Positions 1-11,200 of a DNA stretch of 64,000 bases are shown one piece after another. The stretch's first letter is position 1; every line of letters starts with the position of its first letter. The DNA is from Hortaea werneckii (lineage: Eukaryota; Ascomycota; Dothideomycetes; Mycosphaerellales; Teratosphaeriaceae), in contig JBAOKB010000037.1 in the NCBI GenBank assembly GCA_037044905.1, positions 62,001 to 126,000 on the forward strand, read 5' to 3'. The notes under the pieces were generated by a model. That model was not told where the DNA came from and searched no databases. It was given only the letters and a program-made list of their open reading frames with translations. Both the position numbers and the translations under genes were made by a program.

Positions 1-940
1 TCCCACTGCGTAAAGAGCGTGCCAGGCTGCTGGACCCATCCGCGCATACTGAGCTCTGCAAGTGTGACGCCGCGAGCTTGCTCTTGCTTCAAGGCCCTCC
101 TCGCCAGAGCTTGGCCGATGAAAGCCACCAAGACCGTAATGTACGAGAGCTCGATCATTTTGGCCAGAAAGGAGGTCAGGAAAGCCGCAGAAGACGGGGT
201 CAGCGGACCATTGGTGTGGACGAGTCATCGATAACGAGGCCCCAGCAATGCGATGACGAGGAAAATGGCTGAGAGAGCGGTCGAGAAGACGGCCAGAACC
301 AGTATAGTCACCGACGGACACCCGCCTATCTTCCGCTTGATGTGCTTGCGACTTCTACAGCTCTTGTGTGGTCCCCATTCGTCGTATCTTGACCGGATTG
401 AGAGGAGCCCCGTGTCGGATTTGGCGTAAAGGGACGGCTGGAAGCTGGAGTGAAGGGATGTAGTGGATTGTTTTCCAAGGTGCTTGGCTCCAGCGTACGC
501 TGTATCGGACTCAGGACTGCCATCGAAGTGGGTGGTGCCTGACCAGCCGCCTGTAGAGGGAGGGGACATCAAAGGTTGGTGTGGGATTGGCATGTGAGAG
601 CTGCTCTTGGGTTCTGTCGATAGCCTGCACCCGTGGGGAAGACTGAGCACTGTTCATGGGAGGCTTGGAGGACTTGGTTCTGGAAGCAGTGGCAATCCTC
701 TGACCCATGACCTGCGCAAAAAGGTCCTGGAGTTGGGTGGGTCTCGTCCTCGCTGTAGGATTCCGCGGTGGATTTTAGCACTTGTCCGTCACTGAACGAG
801 ACTGATGGGATTCGAGCGTAACCGGGTCGGTGTCTCGGTGTGGGATTTGATGACGACGTTAATACTACCGCTTCTGAGTTGACTGGGAGTTCATATCGCG
901 CCGACATCCCCTTTTCGGGGGCACCGTCTGAAGCAGACAT
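1..940 (-). pseudogene. Fungal multi-pass membrane protein, 5' part, interrupted by an in-frame stop
   Basis: Partial gene running off the left edge. A start at 940 opens a Ser/Thr/Pro-rich hydrophilic N-terminus. After a probable intron (about 551-711, donor uncertain), coding resumes at about 550 and enters a hydrophobic segment near 240-310 (CPSVTILVLAVFSTAL). Codon 227-225 is TGA. The same frame then continues without interruption to base 1 through GPLTPSS and IELSYITVLVAFIGQALARR, typical of the large fungal membrane proteins that carry this second transmembrane block and the following GVTLAELSMRAWV stretch. No AG lies between the TGA and about 151, so a normal intron cannot remove the stop. 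Either this is a true nonsense mutation or a base-call substitution. The breaks elsewhere in the window are indels, unlike this one. The function of the family is unknown. Confidence 0.6.
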
Positions 941-3618
941 GAGATTTGTTTGCTTGTTGACTAAACCGGAGAGGTTTCACGCGCCTATGCAGCCGCCCGT
1001 GTGCAGGTGAAGACTGTGCTCGTTTCGATGCAGCTTCCCGTGTCCACGACCAAAAATTTGAGATTTTATCGATCTAGTATCGGTCGATGGAAAGTGATTA
1101 TGTCTTTGGAAACATCTTTCCCAAGGCTAGGTCTGATCCTCGGGAGACCATGTTTAGCTCCTCTGCACAATGCGACTCTCCAATCCATCAGCGCCTCGAT
1201 GATCACCCACCATGTCAAAGTGGCTGCAGGTAGCCGACAGTGGAGCTATACAGATCCGGTCTTCCCAGGCGGGACCGCGGCCATGGCCGCGGTCCCGCCT
1301 GGATCCAAGTGGTTCATCGATGCGCCACGCACGAGGGATGGACATTCAGCAGCTGAGATGTGCAGCCCATGTAATCCGTTTGGATGTAATAGCTGTCGCC
1401 AAACTAGTTACATAGCTAATAACAAGCTTCGCCGAGAGGTCAATGGATCTTGCGTGGCTTGCATGAGGCTGACCTCGGTTCGGGTGGAAATTGAATCATG
1501 AGATACAGTGTTTTCGACTTTCCCATTTCGGATTTTCTCATCAATTGCGATCCCCTTCCCGGCTGCCGAAAGTGGATGATGAATATATTCCTCAAAATCT
1601 GTGTGAATCATCAAAGAGAGCAGAATCATGGCCACCAGGGAAAACACTGCCAAGTGCATCTGCGAGGCGCAACCCTGAAGACGAATGCTCGGATTAATGA
1701 GAAAGGCATTGTTGTGATTTGACGGACACCCAGACCTCGTTTCCGATCATCTTGCCGAAGCCGAATGTTAATGGATATATGATGTTTTCCAAGGTTGTTG
1801 TGAAAGGAAAGAATGACCACATCCACGAAGACCGAACACTTGGACCCCTCAATCTCCGCCCCCAAGTGGCGGCTTTCGTTCCACCTGTGTGGCTGGCATT
1901 GCAATACCATAGCTTCAGCGTCAAAAATGCAACATTACAGGTAATTCTCGCGTGATTAAATGCTTCTATGACAATATAGAGAGATCAGAGTCAAATCAGC
2001 CAAGGTAATACAACATTGAGAACTCTCCTTGCGTAGTTTATCGGCATTCGGCTGTAATGATCCCAAACTGCAAAATCAGCATCCATATTTGCCCATCGAT
2101 AGGACCCTCAATTCAAGTTGAAGTAAAATCAGTCTATCAAATATGTTTTATGTTGTTAACATACGCAGAATGAACCAGTCGTTTCACGCCCACAAGACAC
2201 CTCGACGATGTGCGAATAGCGAAAGCTTCACCTTCTGGCAGGGAGAGGAAGGCAACCAAAGGCGGCCTCCCGCAACTTCAAGGACAACCAACGACTGCAT
2301 TCGCTATGATATCCAGCACTGCCTCAATCTGGGTGAAGGACTTTTGGCATATGAGCAACGAAGGATGCCTGAACTCCATGCTAAATGACTCAAAACTAGA
2401 GATGGCCACCCTAGTGTTGCAGCCCTGTAATTTCCAGATGATGGCCAGTTGCCTTCACGTTCCCACAACTCCGCCCCATCACATGATCATGACACGAAAT
2501 CTCTATGTAAAGCTTCGGGAGGAAGGGGCATCGAAGACGCTACGAACAAAATTGCCTCTCGCCTGGAACCAACTTCGCCAGCACGAGTTTTGGGAGGGGC
2601 TGGAAATGTGAAGTTGGTGGGTTATAGTGAGTTTCTCTCTCGCTGACCGAAGATGAAAATCTAGGCTAGGCCAAGACTCATCTCGTTAGAGCATGACTAG
2701 CCGCCCGTTATCAAGGAGAAATGCTGGAAAACGAGACGTGTCAAGGCGTGTTTTGAACTGCCCGGAGTCGATCCACTAAATGCCCTAGGAGCTAACTTCA
2801 CCCACCATGTCGCCCATTGTCGTCATCCCATGTTTTGACACCATCGGCACAGATCGCAAGGTTTTCGGGAAATTGCCCTACAACAGGCAACCTCTGGAGA
2901 CCACTTGCGCCACAACCATCCGCAGAGTGCTGAGCTGGGATTCGCCAGAAGCTGACGGAAGTTGAAGAGCGCGGTGGGTGTCAAACCTCGTCGTCCCCAT
3001 TGTTCTCATGTGACCCAGGGCACAAGTCTCGTGGCTAGCTTCGTTTGCCTTCTTGACATGACCGCGAGGGCATGCTGTTGTTTGATACCGATTCTTTGCA
3101 ATCATAAAGTTCTACGTGGTGTTGCCCCTAATCGTAGCGTCAAACTTGCCCTTGGCTCGCATGGCGAATGGAAGACGTGCAAGATGGCAACATGTGACCT
3201 AATCTACGTTTGGACTGCTGGTCCAAGGTGGCGATGCAGATACTCAGAGACGCCTTCGAGTAAGGCGGAAGGGCGAACGATTGTCAAAATGACTCCAACG
3301 GAGAGCAGTACAAGACTCTCCTTCCAGATTGCTAAAAGACCTACTTCGCTCGTCAATATCACCACTCGCCTCGATCATCAGCTACATTTAAACACACTGC
3401 ACAAGAAGTAGTGCAGGTAAAAGGAGATTGACTTCCACCTTTCCGATCGAACCGACGCTGCTAGATACCACCGGTCACCATGCACAAGAACGCTCCTCGC
3501 CGGGACCACACATGGGCTCTCCAAAGCTCAACCCACCTCCTCCAACCCAGCCTACAAACTCCAACCCCATTCCAACAACACGGGACCCTGCTTCTCAAGC
3601 CAAGGGAGCCAAGTCAGC
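941..3618. other. No recognisable gene (2.7 kb)
   Basis: Short open frames on both strands show no recognisable domain, consistent splice sites or codon pattern. The only clear structure is the palindrome at 1265-1302. It probably holds the promoter of the left-edge gene next to 940. Confidence 0.6.
1265..1302. repeat. Perfect 38-bp palindrome
   Basis: The two 19-base arms pair at every position around the centre 1283|1284 (A|T) with no spacer. The arms are GC-rich (CCAGGCGGGACCGCGGCCA and its complement). Symmetry ends at 1264/1303, where C faces A. It lies in a stretch without a recognisable gene. Confidence 0.95.
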
Positions 3619-3802
3619 ATGACAGGATGGTGGTAAGTAAAGCCCTCCCCCTCCATGTGAACAACAAAGGTCCACTAATCAAAGTCGCAATAGGGTATGC
3701 TGCAATGAGCAGTGCCGACAGACCAATAACCCGCAGCTGGCACCGTCGCGGTGCCCGGTGTGTTCGTGGTATAGATGTAATCGATGCTATACTTACTCTT
3801 GA
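3619..3802 (+). CDS. Small Cys-rich zinc-ribbon-like protein (40 aa, one intron)
   Basis: A 14-base first exon (3619-3632) encodes MTGW plus two bases of a codon. A canonical 61-nt intron follows (3633-3693, GTAAGT...ATAG, with a CTAAT branch site near 3674). The second exon (3694-3802) ends at TGA 3800-3802. The spliced product has a WWVCC opening, CNEQC, an N-N-P turn, RCPVC and CNRC: eight cysteines in 40 residues, with paired CxxC and CxxxC knuckles. This suggests one or two zinc sites, like the RanBP2/zinc-ribbon style microproteins of filamentous fungi. No function is claimed. The very short first exon makes it easy to miss. The fit of splice sites, branch site and cysteine spacing is the main support. 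Confidence 0.6.
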
Positions 3803-4269
3803 GCTGGGGTTACGAGGAAGGTGAGAGGTGAGACATGGAATGGTTTTTGATGAGCTGATGATTGCGTGAGGTTTCGAAATATTGACAGGAAAGTGCTAGT
3901 TGCAGATGTCATGGAGCCGACATGTGGGGTTCGGGGGTGAGGCCGTGGTATTCGTTGGCTGTATTGACGGCCTATAAGGTATTCAGCATCGTTTCTTAAG
4001 GACTTTACTCGTTTCTCGCATCGTAATTTCGGATTTCAATTTGCTTCCTTTTCAAGCTTGAATTCCATGTTCTTCGTATATATGTTTCTTGGACAACAGC
4101 GTCAGCAGGTTAGAAATCAACTCAAAGTGCACAAACAAAGCGATAAACCGTTCAAAGCTGGAGCAAGAAAAGCATTACATTAGCACCGACCTGTCACCAT
4201 ACTAGATAAAACACAGGATATCACAAAACCTCACAAACCCAAAGAAAACGCCCATTCCAATCCCCAACC
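3803..4269. other. Intergenic, convergent 3' ends
   Basis: This stretch lies between the 3' ends of the Cys-rich microprotein (+) and the carrier gene (-). I see no coding signal. Confidence 0.5.
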
Positions 4270-5673
4270 TCAATCACCACCCACCGCCTTCCTCCCCTCC
4301 TGAACCAAATGCCTAGCCCCCTCACTAACCTTCTCCCCAACATCCTCAACCTTCTCCTTAGCATCAGCAGCCACAGCCTGCGCGCCCTTCTGCGCCTGCT
4401 GCACGTCCTGCGGCCAGCGCCTAGTCAACTTGAGAAGCAAATAATAGAGCTGGATGACGCCTATGTGGACTCGATCTTTGACCATCATTGTCAAACCGTG
4501 CGAGAGGAAGCCCTTCAGGACTTCGCCTTCCAGGCCCGAGTACAAGCCGGAAAGGCCCTCGTCGCGGTAGATCTTGCGCAGGGACAGCAGGATGGCGTAT
4601 TGGGCGCTGATGAGGCGGAGGGCTTGGTGGACGCGGAGTTTGGCCTGGGTTTTCATTGATGGGGCGCGGCTTGCGTCTCCCTTTTCGGCAGCGCCTTCGG
4701 GGTTGCTGTCTCCGTCTTTCTCGGTCCGGTCGTCGGAACTGTCTTGCGTCGAAGCCGCTTGAGCTCGGGACTTGGCCAAAGTGACGGGATAGGTTATGGT
4801 GGACGCTATCGCCTTCGATAAGGCGGCTACCAAGAAGGTAAGCTGCGGTGGTGGATGCTCTCGCTTGGACTTTGGCAGAAGGCTCTTGAGCAAGTTGTCA
4901 ACTGCAAAGGTGATGGCGGGGTTGAGCGTCAACAGAACAGTGGCACTGTACCCTGCCCAGAAACCCTGGATGCCTCGTTCGGCGCGAATCTGCAATGCAA
5001 TGTCCTTGACGGTGAGCTTGTCGCTCTCGCCTGGTGCCGTTGTGGATGTGGGGTCTCTCGCTGCCACTAACGCCGCAGTCTGCTGTCGTGTGACTATATT
5101 CGAAATCGGGGTGGTGAAGAATCTTGCGAATACACCAGCAGCAACACCGACACTCAACTCTTTGAAGACGGGCAGATTCCTTGTGCCATCTTTCTTCAGC
5201 TGGTATTGCCGCAGGAATGTGTAAGCGAGAAAGAACAAGAAGCTGTCAGCGATGCCTTTACCGACATCGGGTCCGCAGCCAGTATAGAAGGCCTTCAACC
5301 CTCCTTCGTGTTTGTAGATCTTCTTCGCGGCATCCAGGATAGAGTGGTACTCGGCATCAGCATCCCGGGCTGCACTAGGCGCTTCGTCTTTGTTCCTCAA
5401 CTGTCTCTGCACCTGGAGTCGGGTTGTCACCAGCTCCAACGGGTAAAGCAGCACTTTTGAACTGGCGGTAGCTATGGCCCCTGCAAGTGCATGACCTAGA
5501 GCTGGTAGAGCCGGACCAGGTCCAGTCTTGGATTGGGCTGTATCATCGGTCTCTTGAATTAAATGATACAGCGCAAAGGCATCCTCGAAGCCGGTCTCAG
5601 CATGATGAAATTGATAAAGAGCCAAAAGGTAGCTTACAAGCTGACTGTTATAGGGAATGTTGGGGCTGCTCAT
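4270..5673 (-). CDS. ANT1: Peroxisomal adenine nucleotide carrier, PMP47/ANT1-like (SLC25 family)
   Basis: Intact single-exon gene, 467 aa. It is a mitochondrial-carrier-family protein with three repeats, each opening with a Pro-containing signature: YPLELVTTRLQVQ (about residue 78), TTPISNIVTRQQT (about 188) and TYPVTLAKSRAQA (about 293). The YP-x-TLAKxRxQ form of the third repeat and the TRLQVQ of the first are typical of the peroxisomal PMP47/Ant1/SLC25A17 branch, which exchanges ATP for AMP to support fatty-acid activation and beta-oxidation in peroxisomes. Hydrophilic Ser/Asp/Glu-rich loops and an Ala/Lys-rich tail of about 50 residues extend it beyond the usual 300-350 residues. It diverges from the 2EXR gene across 547 bp. 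The carrier family is sure; the exact substrate is inferred. Confidence 0.88.
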   Translation of the reverse strand: MSSPNIPYNSQLVSYLLALYQFHHAETGFEDAFALYHLIQETDDTAQSKTGPGPALPALGHALAGAIATASSKVLLYPLELVTTRLQVQRQLRNKDEAPSAARDADAEYHSILDAAKKIYKHEGGLKAFYTGCGPDVGKGIADSFLFFLAYTFLRQYQLKKDGTRNLPVFKELSVGVAAGVFARFFTTPISNIVTRQQTAALVAARDPTSTTAPGESDKLTVKDIALQIRAERGIQGFWAGYSATVLLTLNPAITFAVDNLLKSLLPKSKREHPPPQLTFLVAALSKAIASTITYPVTLAKSRAQAASTQDSSDDRTEKDGDSNPEGAAEKGDASRAPSMKTQAKLRVHQALRLISAQYAILLSLRKIYRDEGLSGLYSGLEGEVLKGFLSHGLTMMVKDRVHIGVIQLYYLLLKLTRRWPQDVQQAQKGAQAVAADAKEKVEDVGEKVSEGARHLVQEGRKAVGGD

Positions 5674-6220
5674 CGTGACGACTATGTCGACTGATGGCTA
5701 TGCTATAGCCCGTATCCTCAAGTCAGCTTAATGTTTAGGGGATGGCAAATGAAGTTGACCCAAGATGGGATGAGCGTGCACCTACTTGCTTCTTATCTAG
5801 ACGCATCTAGTATGCTGCACCACCTTCGCAGCTTGGACGGGCTGATGAGGTGGCGGATACGTACAAGTGAGGAGAAGCTGGTTGTCCGGTACATGCGACT
5901 GGACAGCATCACCAGTCGATGTGAAGATGCGGCTTGCAACGGAAATCAGGGATGGGGATGTGGTCACGCATGGCATGTGTGGCGCTGCAGGCGTATCAGA
6001 CCTCGGACCATGGGAAGTAGTGTGGCGCCAGCTCGCGCTATCAGCTATCAGCACGTGACATTGAACCAGTCTGGGAGTCTGGCCGACGTCGGGGGAGAGG
6101 GGATGTGGGGATGTGGGGTTATCTGGAGCTGGAGCAATACTGCATCCTTACCAACACAATACCATCGCTGAAGGTGACACAACATCCGAATCCACCTCTG
6201 GACTTTCTTCGAACATCAGC
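5674..6220. promoter_or_regulatory. Divergent intergenic region, carrier / 2EXR gene
   Basis: A 547-bp region between two divergent starts, so it should hold both promoters. No TATA box or specific operator is convincing. Confidence 0.4.
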
Positions 6221-7053
6221 ATGGAATTTGTTCAATCCACCGAGCCATTGGGCTGTTCATACATCGACCTCCCCGCCGAGATCCGTATGGCCATACTAGA
6301 GTATGTATTCGCTGCAGATCGACAGGTAGACGGATTCAAGAACCACAATGCACCTGGCGGGCTCGTATTCGACGATGGTTATACCATTACAGAATCACTG
6401 CAACCCCTCTTGACCTGTCGACAAATGTATTATGACGCTTGCCTGTTGGCATTCCATAGCACTGCCTTCGTCACCAATAGCCTTTTCATAGCGAACAACA
6501 TCCCGCAGCGATTAGCCGTCTTACACCCCAAACAAATCGCAGCCATTCGATCCATCACCTTCGTAGCCGATGCAAGACATTTCCGGAAACTGATTGACTG
6601 GGGCGACTGCCCATTCGGGATGAAGCAGCTCCAACTCGATACCCTGACTTTAGTCCTACACAAGTCAAGTTTCTGGCACTATCTATTCGACTTCACCTCA
6701 GATGTGGTCCAGCTTCTCGGAAACTCCAGGGAGTCCGTCGACTAGTCTTCGTCCGCAACGACGCCAGAGTCAAAGGGAGCTTCCACACCTGGTACAATCG
6801 TCTCGTCGGCCTAATCATGAAGGTCGACCATCACGAACGATACAACAAGTCCCCATGCAACCCCGAGAAAGTCTGGTGGCAGTGGAAATTCGACCCCATC
6901 GCCCAATCCATCTGCTTGAAAGCCTTACCATCCAAGACGCAGATGGCCGAGGAGGCATACATGCAACAGATGAAACCACTAATGGAAGAGCTGCAAGCCA
7001 GCATTGAGAACGAAGAATGGAACCCGGACCCACGAGTTCGAAACGGGACGTGA
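6221..7053 (+). CDS. 2EXR/F-box-like domain protein, one frameshift
   Basis: The start chosen is MEFVQ at 6221, just before the conserved YIDLPAEIRMAILEYVF helix that opens fungal 2EXR/F-box-like proteins. LLTCRQMYYDA follows, and then an I-R-S-I-T-F-V strand. These proteins are thought to be substrate adaptors or of unknown role. The frame breaks after CTTCTC (6718): one missing base restores the R-K-L-Q-G-V-R-R-L-V-F-V-R-N stretch, and translation then runs to TGA at 7053. With one base added the length is exactly 277 codons plus stop. No AG/GT pair allows an intron here. The 3' end faces the tautomerase 43 bp away. I read the break as a sequencing deletion; a young pseudogene is the alternative. 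Confidence 0.75.
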
Positions 7054-7096
7054 ATTCCCAGCGAAAAAGCCCAGCTCTCTTACGCAAAAGACCCTC

Positions 7097-7608
7097 CTAC
7101 AACGCCCCGGCAAAAACTGCGCCTCCCCATTTCCAAAACTCCAATCTTCCTTGCGGTTTTCGATACAAGTCACCAGCAGATCACCCCCTTCAAGGCCGCA
7201 CTCAGCTTTTAGCCGCTCAGCTAGCTTGGCGTAGAACTGCTGCTTAACTTCCGCCGTACGGCCTTGCTGAAAGACTTGGATGAAGACGAGGTGTCCGTAC
7301 GTTTTAGGCCCAGATTCGTGTCCTCGCAGATGATTTCGTAGGGTTCGTGTTGGGTGATGATCTGGACAGAAGAGAAGGGGTCAGGACGAGAGGATGTCTG
7401 GATTGTGGCATGCAGGTATGAAAAAAGGAGAGATTCATGAAGTGCTGAAAGTCTGCTAGTCAGATGGGATAAAGACATACCTGATACCGATCCTTGGGCG
7501 GTGCCTTGAAAAATGATCCAGAGTACACTGCTGAATCACATCGGCCAACTTCCTCAGTTCTTCCGGCGAGCGGACGCCTTTGATGGTGTGGATGTTGATG
7601 TTTGGCAT
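7097..7608 (-). CDS. Tautomerase superfamily protein, three frameshifts
   Basis: The start at 7608 gives MPNINIHTIKGVRSPEELR, with the Pro that becomes the N-terminal catalytic residue of 4-oxalocrotonate tautomerase/MIF-fold enzymes. KAPPKDRYQ, an intron (7362-7480, GTATGT...TCCAG), IITQHEPYEII and L-V-F-I-Q-V-F-Q-Q-G-R follow. The family-typical end EDWSFGNGEAQFF then leads to TAG at 7097-7099. The frame changes three times, each time one base short: in an A5 run (7509-7513), near 7293, and in an A5 run (7112-7116). Restoring three bases gives exactly 131 aa, the normal size for the family. The enzyme probably tautomerises or dehalogenates small unsaturated acids; the substrate is unknown. 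The three small deletions look like read errors. Confidence 0.75.
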
Positions 7609-8236
7609 CTTCGACAAGGTTCAAGGTCTTTCGAATTTGACTTGGGAAATTTCCTTGAATAGAGCAGGCTTGAATACAATTTTCTCATTTCACAAAGCAA
7701 AAAGGGAAATCAATCAACTATTTATCATTCTTTGCCAGGTTGCTGGCTCATTGGTAACTCCGATATCGCCCGTGACCGGGCTCCATTCTGAAGTCATAGC
7801 GTCGGTGCAATACGACCACCCAGATCCTCACTTCTCCGGACAGGTAGGAGACCTTTGGTATTCTTGAATGTGGATAAGATGGTAGAGGAAGAGACGTGCG
7901 AGCCTGTGAAGCTCTGATAATCTCGAGAAGGATTTCTGAAAAGGGTCCCAAACAAAACATTCGACCGGTCCTAATCTCATACACGTAGAAATTCTCAAAA
8001 CCCGGGGAAGCCAAAAAGACCTCACTACAAGCCCAAATAGCCTTTGCTCTACAAAGTGTCAATGCCATAGACCTTTCAAGTCCACAGTAAACAATCATTT
8101 CAAACACCAGGAGAAGGGAAAAGGCAAATGGTATCACGCAGAAAAAAGCAAACACGACAATGCAGAAGCAGGAAGGCCGCGCTTGACAACTTTCTTCTCC
8201 GCCACTTCCTTACCCAATGACCCCATCATGGCAATC
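7609..8236. other. Tautomerase upstream region / Rho GEF 3' flank
   Basis: A 628-bp spacer between two genes on the minus strand. Short open frames here have no recognisable content. Confidence 0.5.
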
Positions 8237-11200
8237 CTATTCCTTCATATTCTCATTCAACAACAGCTCCACCACGATCTGCGTCCGCTCCAGCTCCGGA
8301 TGCTGCATAACGAACTTGACGGTCCGACGGTCCGAAGCCGGAAGCCCGGACCCGTTAAGCGCACCGTTAACGCCAGAAACAGGAGCAGAACCAGGAGGGG
8401 CCGTCGGGGCAGAAGAGCTCCCGCCGTCGTCGAGACACTTGATCTCGCGGCCGGAGATGATCTGTTTCAGACGGCCGTTCTGGGCGTTGCGGATCTCGAC
8501 GAAGTCGTTGTCGAAGAGGACGAGGTAGGCGCCGTGCAGGGCGGCAGCTTGGGCGTAGCCGACGAAGTCCATGATGACGGACCGGCTGACGTCGCCGTGC
8601 TTGTTGACGTAGACGGCGCAGTTGGAGTAGCAGAGGAGGAATTCCTGGTCGCTGAGTCGCAGCATGGCGAGGGCTTTCTGGTCCTTGATGTGCTGGGCGA
8701 TATTCTGTACGTGAGGCGCTTTGAGGTCGGGAACACTACTCGAGACCTTCTTGTCCAGGGTGAGGACCTCGAAGCCTCGGGACGTGCTAACGGCTAAGCT
8801 GGAGTTGAAGAGGTTGACGCCGGTGCATTCCGCCGGGATGTAAAAGTCGTCGTATTCCCTGAAGAACTCGGTATTACCACGCTTGAAGATGCCTCGGCGT
8901 TTCTCGGTCGACTTCTGGTAGATGGGTTCCAAAACCTTGAAAACGGAAGCAAGATTTTCGCGCTTCTTGTAGAAGACCAATTGGCGATCTTTCATCCGAC
9001 CAGAGACGAAAAACCCCACGTCTTTGCTCCCGGAAAGTTTCTGAGGGGCTTTGCGGCCAGAGTCGTTATTGCGCGGCGCAGGTACGTTGGCGTCGGTTGG
9101 GCAGACCAGATCCAGGTGGTATGCAATCAGTGCCTTATCCGAGATGAGCAGGAACAGATTGAATTCTTCAAGCACAGAGATTTGAGTCACTCGAGCCAGT
9201 TGAATTGCCTACACTTGTGTCAGCTACAAATTATATTGGTATGAACATAATAAATGACTTACCCTTGACCAGCCTCGCGGGTTGTCCTGCTCACTGATAT
9301 ACACGCCGAAATCAGTGCCCACGGCAACCATCCGACGTTGAGCAGGGTATGCAGTGGTGAAGCTAGTCGCGCAATTGACCCTTGCTCTGCAGATTGGCCC
9401 AGGCCGGCCCGTGTCCTTGAAGCGCTGCTCAACTTCATTGAGCGCACGATCCACGGGTGTGCCTTTGATGGTGACACTGCGGCTTGCCCCGCTGAGACCG
9501 AAAGCATCGTAGACGAATGCACTGTCTGCCATGACTCTCAGTGTGAAAGGTTCAGCGTGCTGAGCATGTAAAGCAGCAGCGTGCCGTGTCTTGGCCTCGA
9601 CAATCTTGGTGCACCAATCTCTCCTGGCCTGCTCGTTCGGCGCGAAAAGCGTGTAGACCTCGCGACCTAGATGTTTGATCTTGAACGGATACATGATCTT
9701 CTCCGAGTCTTTACCTTCTCCAAGACTAGTAACAGTGTGCAGCGAATTGTTCGAAGTGCCAGTGTTAGCTTGCTGTAATGAACCCGGTCCTAAATTGGTA
9801 GCTGACTGCGTCCTGGTGATACCCGCATCTGCAGGCGTGGCTGTCCTGCCAGAAACGGTAGACACAGAGGTGAGACCTTTGACGTACGAGCTCTTCTGCA
9901 CTGGGGGTCGTTGGTGCTCTCAAGGATCAAGAGATCCATCGGAATGGGCAGGCGACTGACATCGTACTTTTCCTGGCTACCACCCTGCTCACTCCTTTGT
10001 GCGACCGTCTTGGCAAGCACGAGATAGTGATCGAAAAGAAGCGCATGGCTGTCCAACCAGGTGAAGCGGTTGCCCCCCATCCTTTGCAAGTCGCCACGGT
10101 GTATAAGAACTCTGCCAAAATGGTCAAGGTTCAGCTCCACTGCCTGATGCATACCAGGTCTCAATACAAGCTTTGTAGTGAGGTCGGTCAAGTCCACCTT
10201 TCTCTGCATTTCTGCTACACGAGCGTCGCATTCCAGGGTGACAGACTTGACTTCATCATATGCGATCTGCAGATTCCGTTTCTCCTCACTCTCGACTTTC
10301 ATATTCTTAATCACAGTGCCGAGGAGGAGAGTATAGCGCTGGAGTCTCGTGATCGGCGCCTTCAAGAACGTATCCCACGATAGCCTGTGAGTGCGCTTGT
10401 CCTTGCTGGCACGGTCAATGAAGATTCGGAAGTCGATGTTGCGATCCAGCTCCTGACGGACAAGGAAATTAGCCCCAGGAAACCCTCCAGCATAGTCAAG
10501 GTATGCCTGCTTTGCTTTCCGTATCCATTGCCTGAAGATATCGGAAAACCCAACGATCCATGGTCCCTGTTCCTGCTGTCGATATTTCAATTGGGGCAGT
10601 AAATGGTCCTCATTGGCCTGCTTCACAGCATCTGCTCTTCCGAAGACATCTCTAAGGAATTTTTCTCTTCGCTTTGGTGAGATAATGCTAGGATCAGCCT
10701 TGATCAACGTGTCCCTGTATAGCGTTCGCAGCACGTTCATTGCTCCATGTAGACATCTTCCGTTTGCACAATCTCATGGAGCACGTTCTGTCGCTCGAGC
10801 TCCTTCCGGTCCTTGCCTTCAAGATCTTCCTTTGTCAGCTTGTAGAACTCTGCCCAGCTTTCTCCAGTGCGGACTGGTTGAGTCTGCAGGTTGACTTTCT
10901 TCAATGTACGCTGGCAGTGACGACTGTAGCATCTTCCTGGTTCAATGTGGTTGTGCAAGGTCGGACTGTAGCAGCCTGCCCCAGTGAGTTGGTAGATTAC
11001 GCCGGACATGACTCCAGGAACGATCTTCACCCACTCTTCTGTAATAGCCAGTGTGCCCGTCTGATACATGTTGCTCACGACAAGTGTGCTGAGGCCTTCA
11101 GCATCCGCGATGTTCATGGTTGGGACTTTGTTTGTAAAGAGTGCAACAAGGGCCTCCTTGACCTCGGCTTCCTTCAGCTCCGTATACTGCTCTGGCCCAA

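Noticed and set aside
1001..1501. 166-codon plus-strand frame over the palindrome
   Set aside because: No domain, no splice support, and part of its length comes from the palindrome itself.
2740..2810. tRNA-like GGATCGACTCC on the minus strand near a TTAGCTC word
   Set aside because: The two boxes are too close to leave room for an anticodon arm, and no acceptor stem forms.
8183..8797. Long plus-strand frame opposite the Rho GEF (Val/Asp/Glu-rich)
   Set aside because: It is the antisense shadow of the CNH domain. The same applies to other long frames opposite the MCC beta, BVMO, myosin and zf-C3H1 genes.
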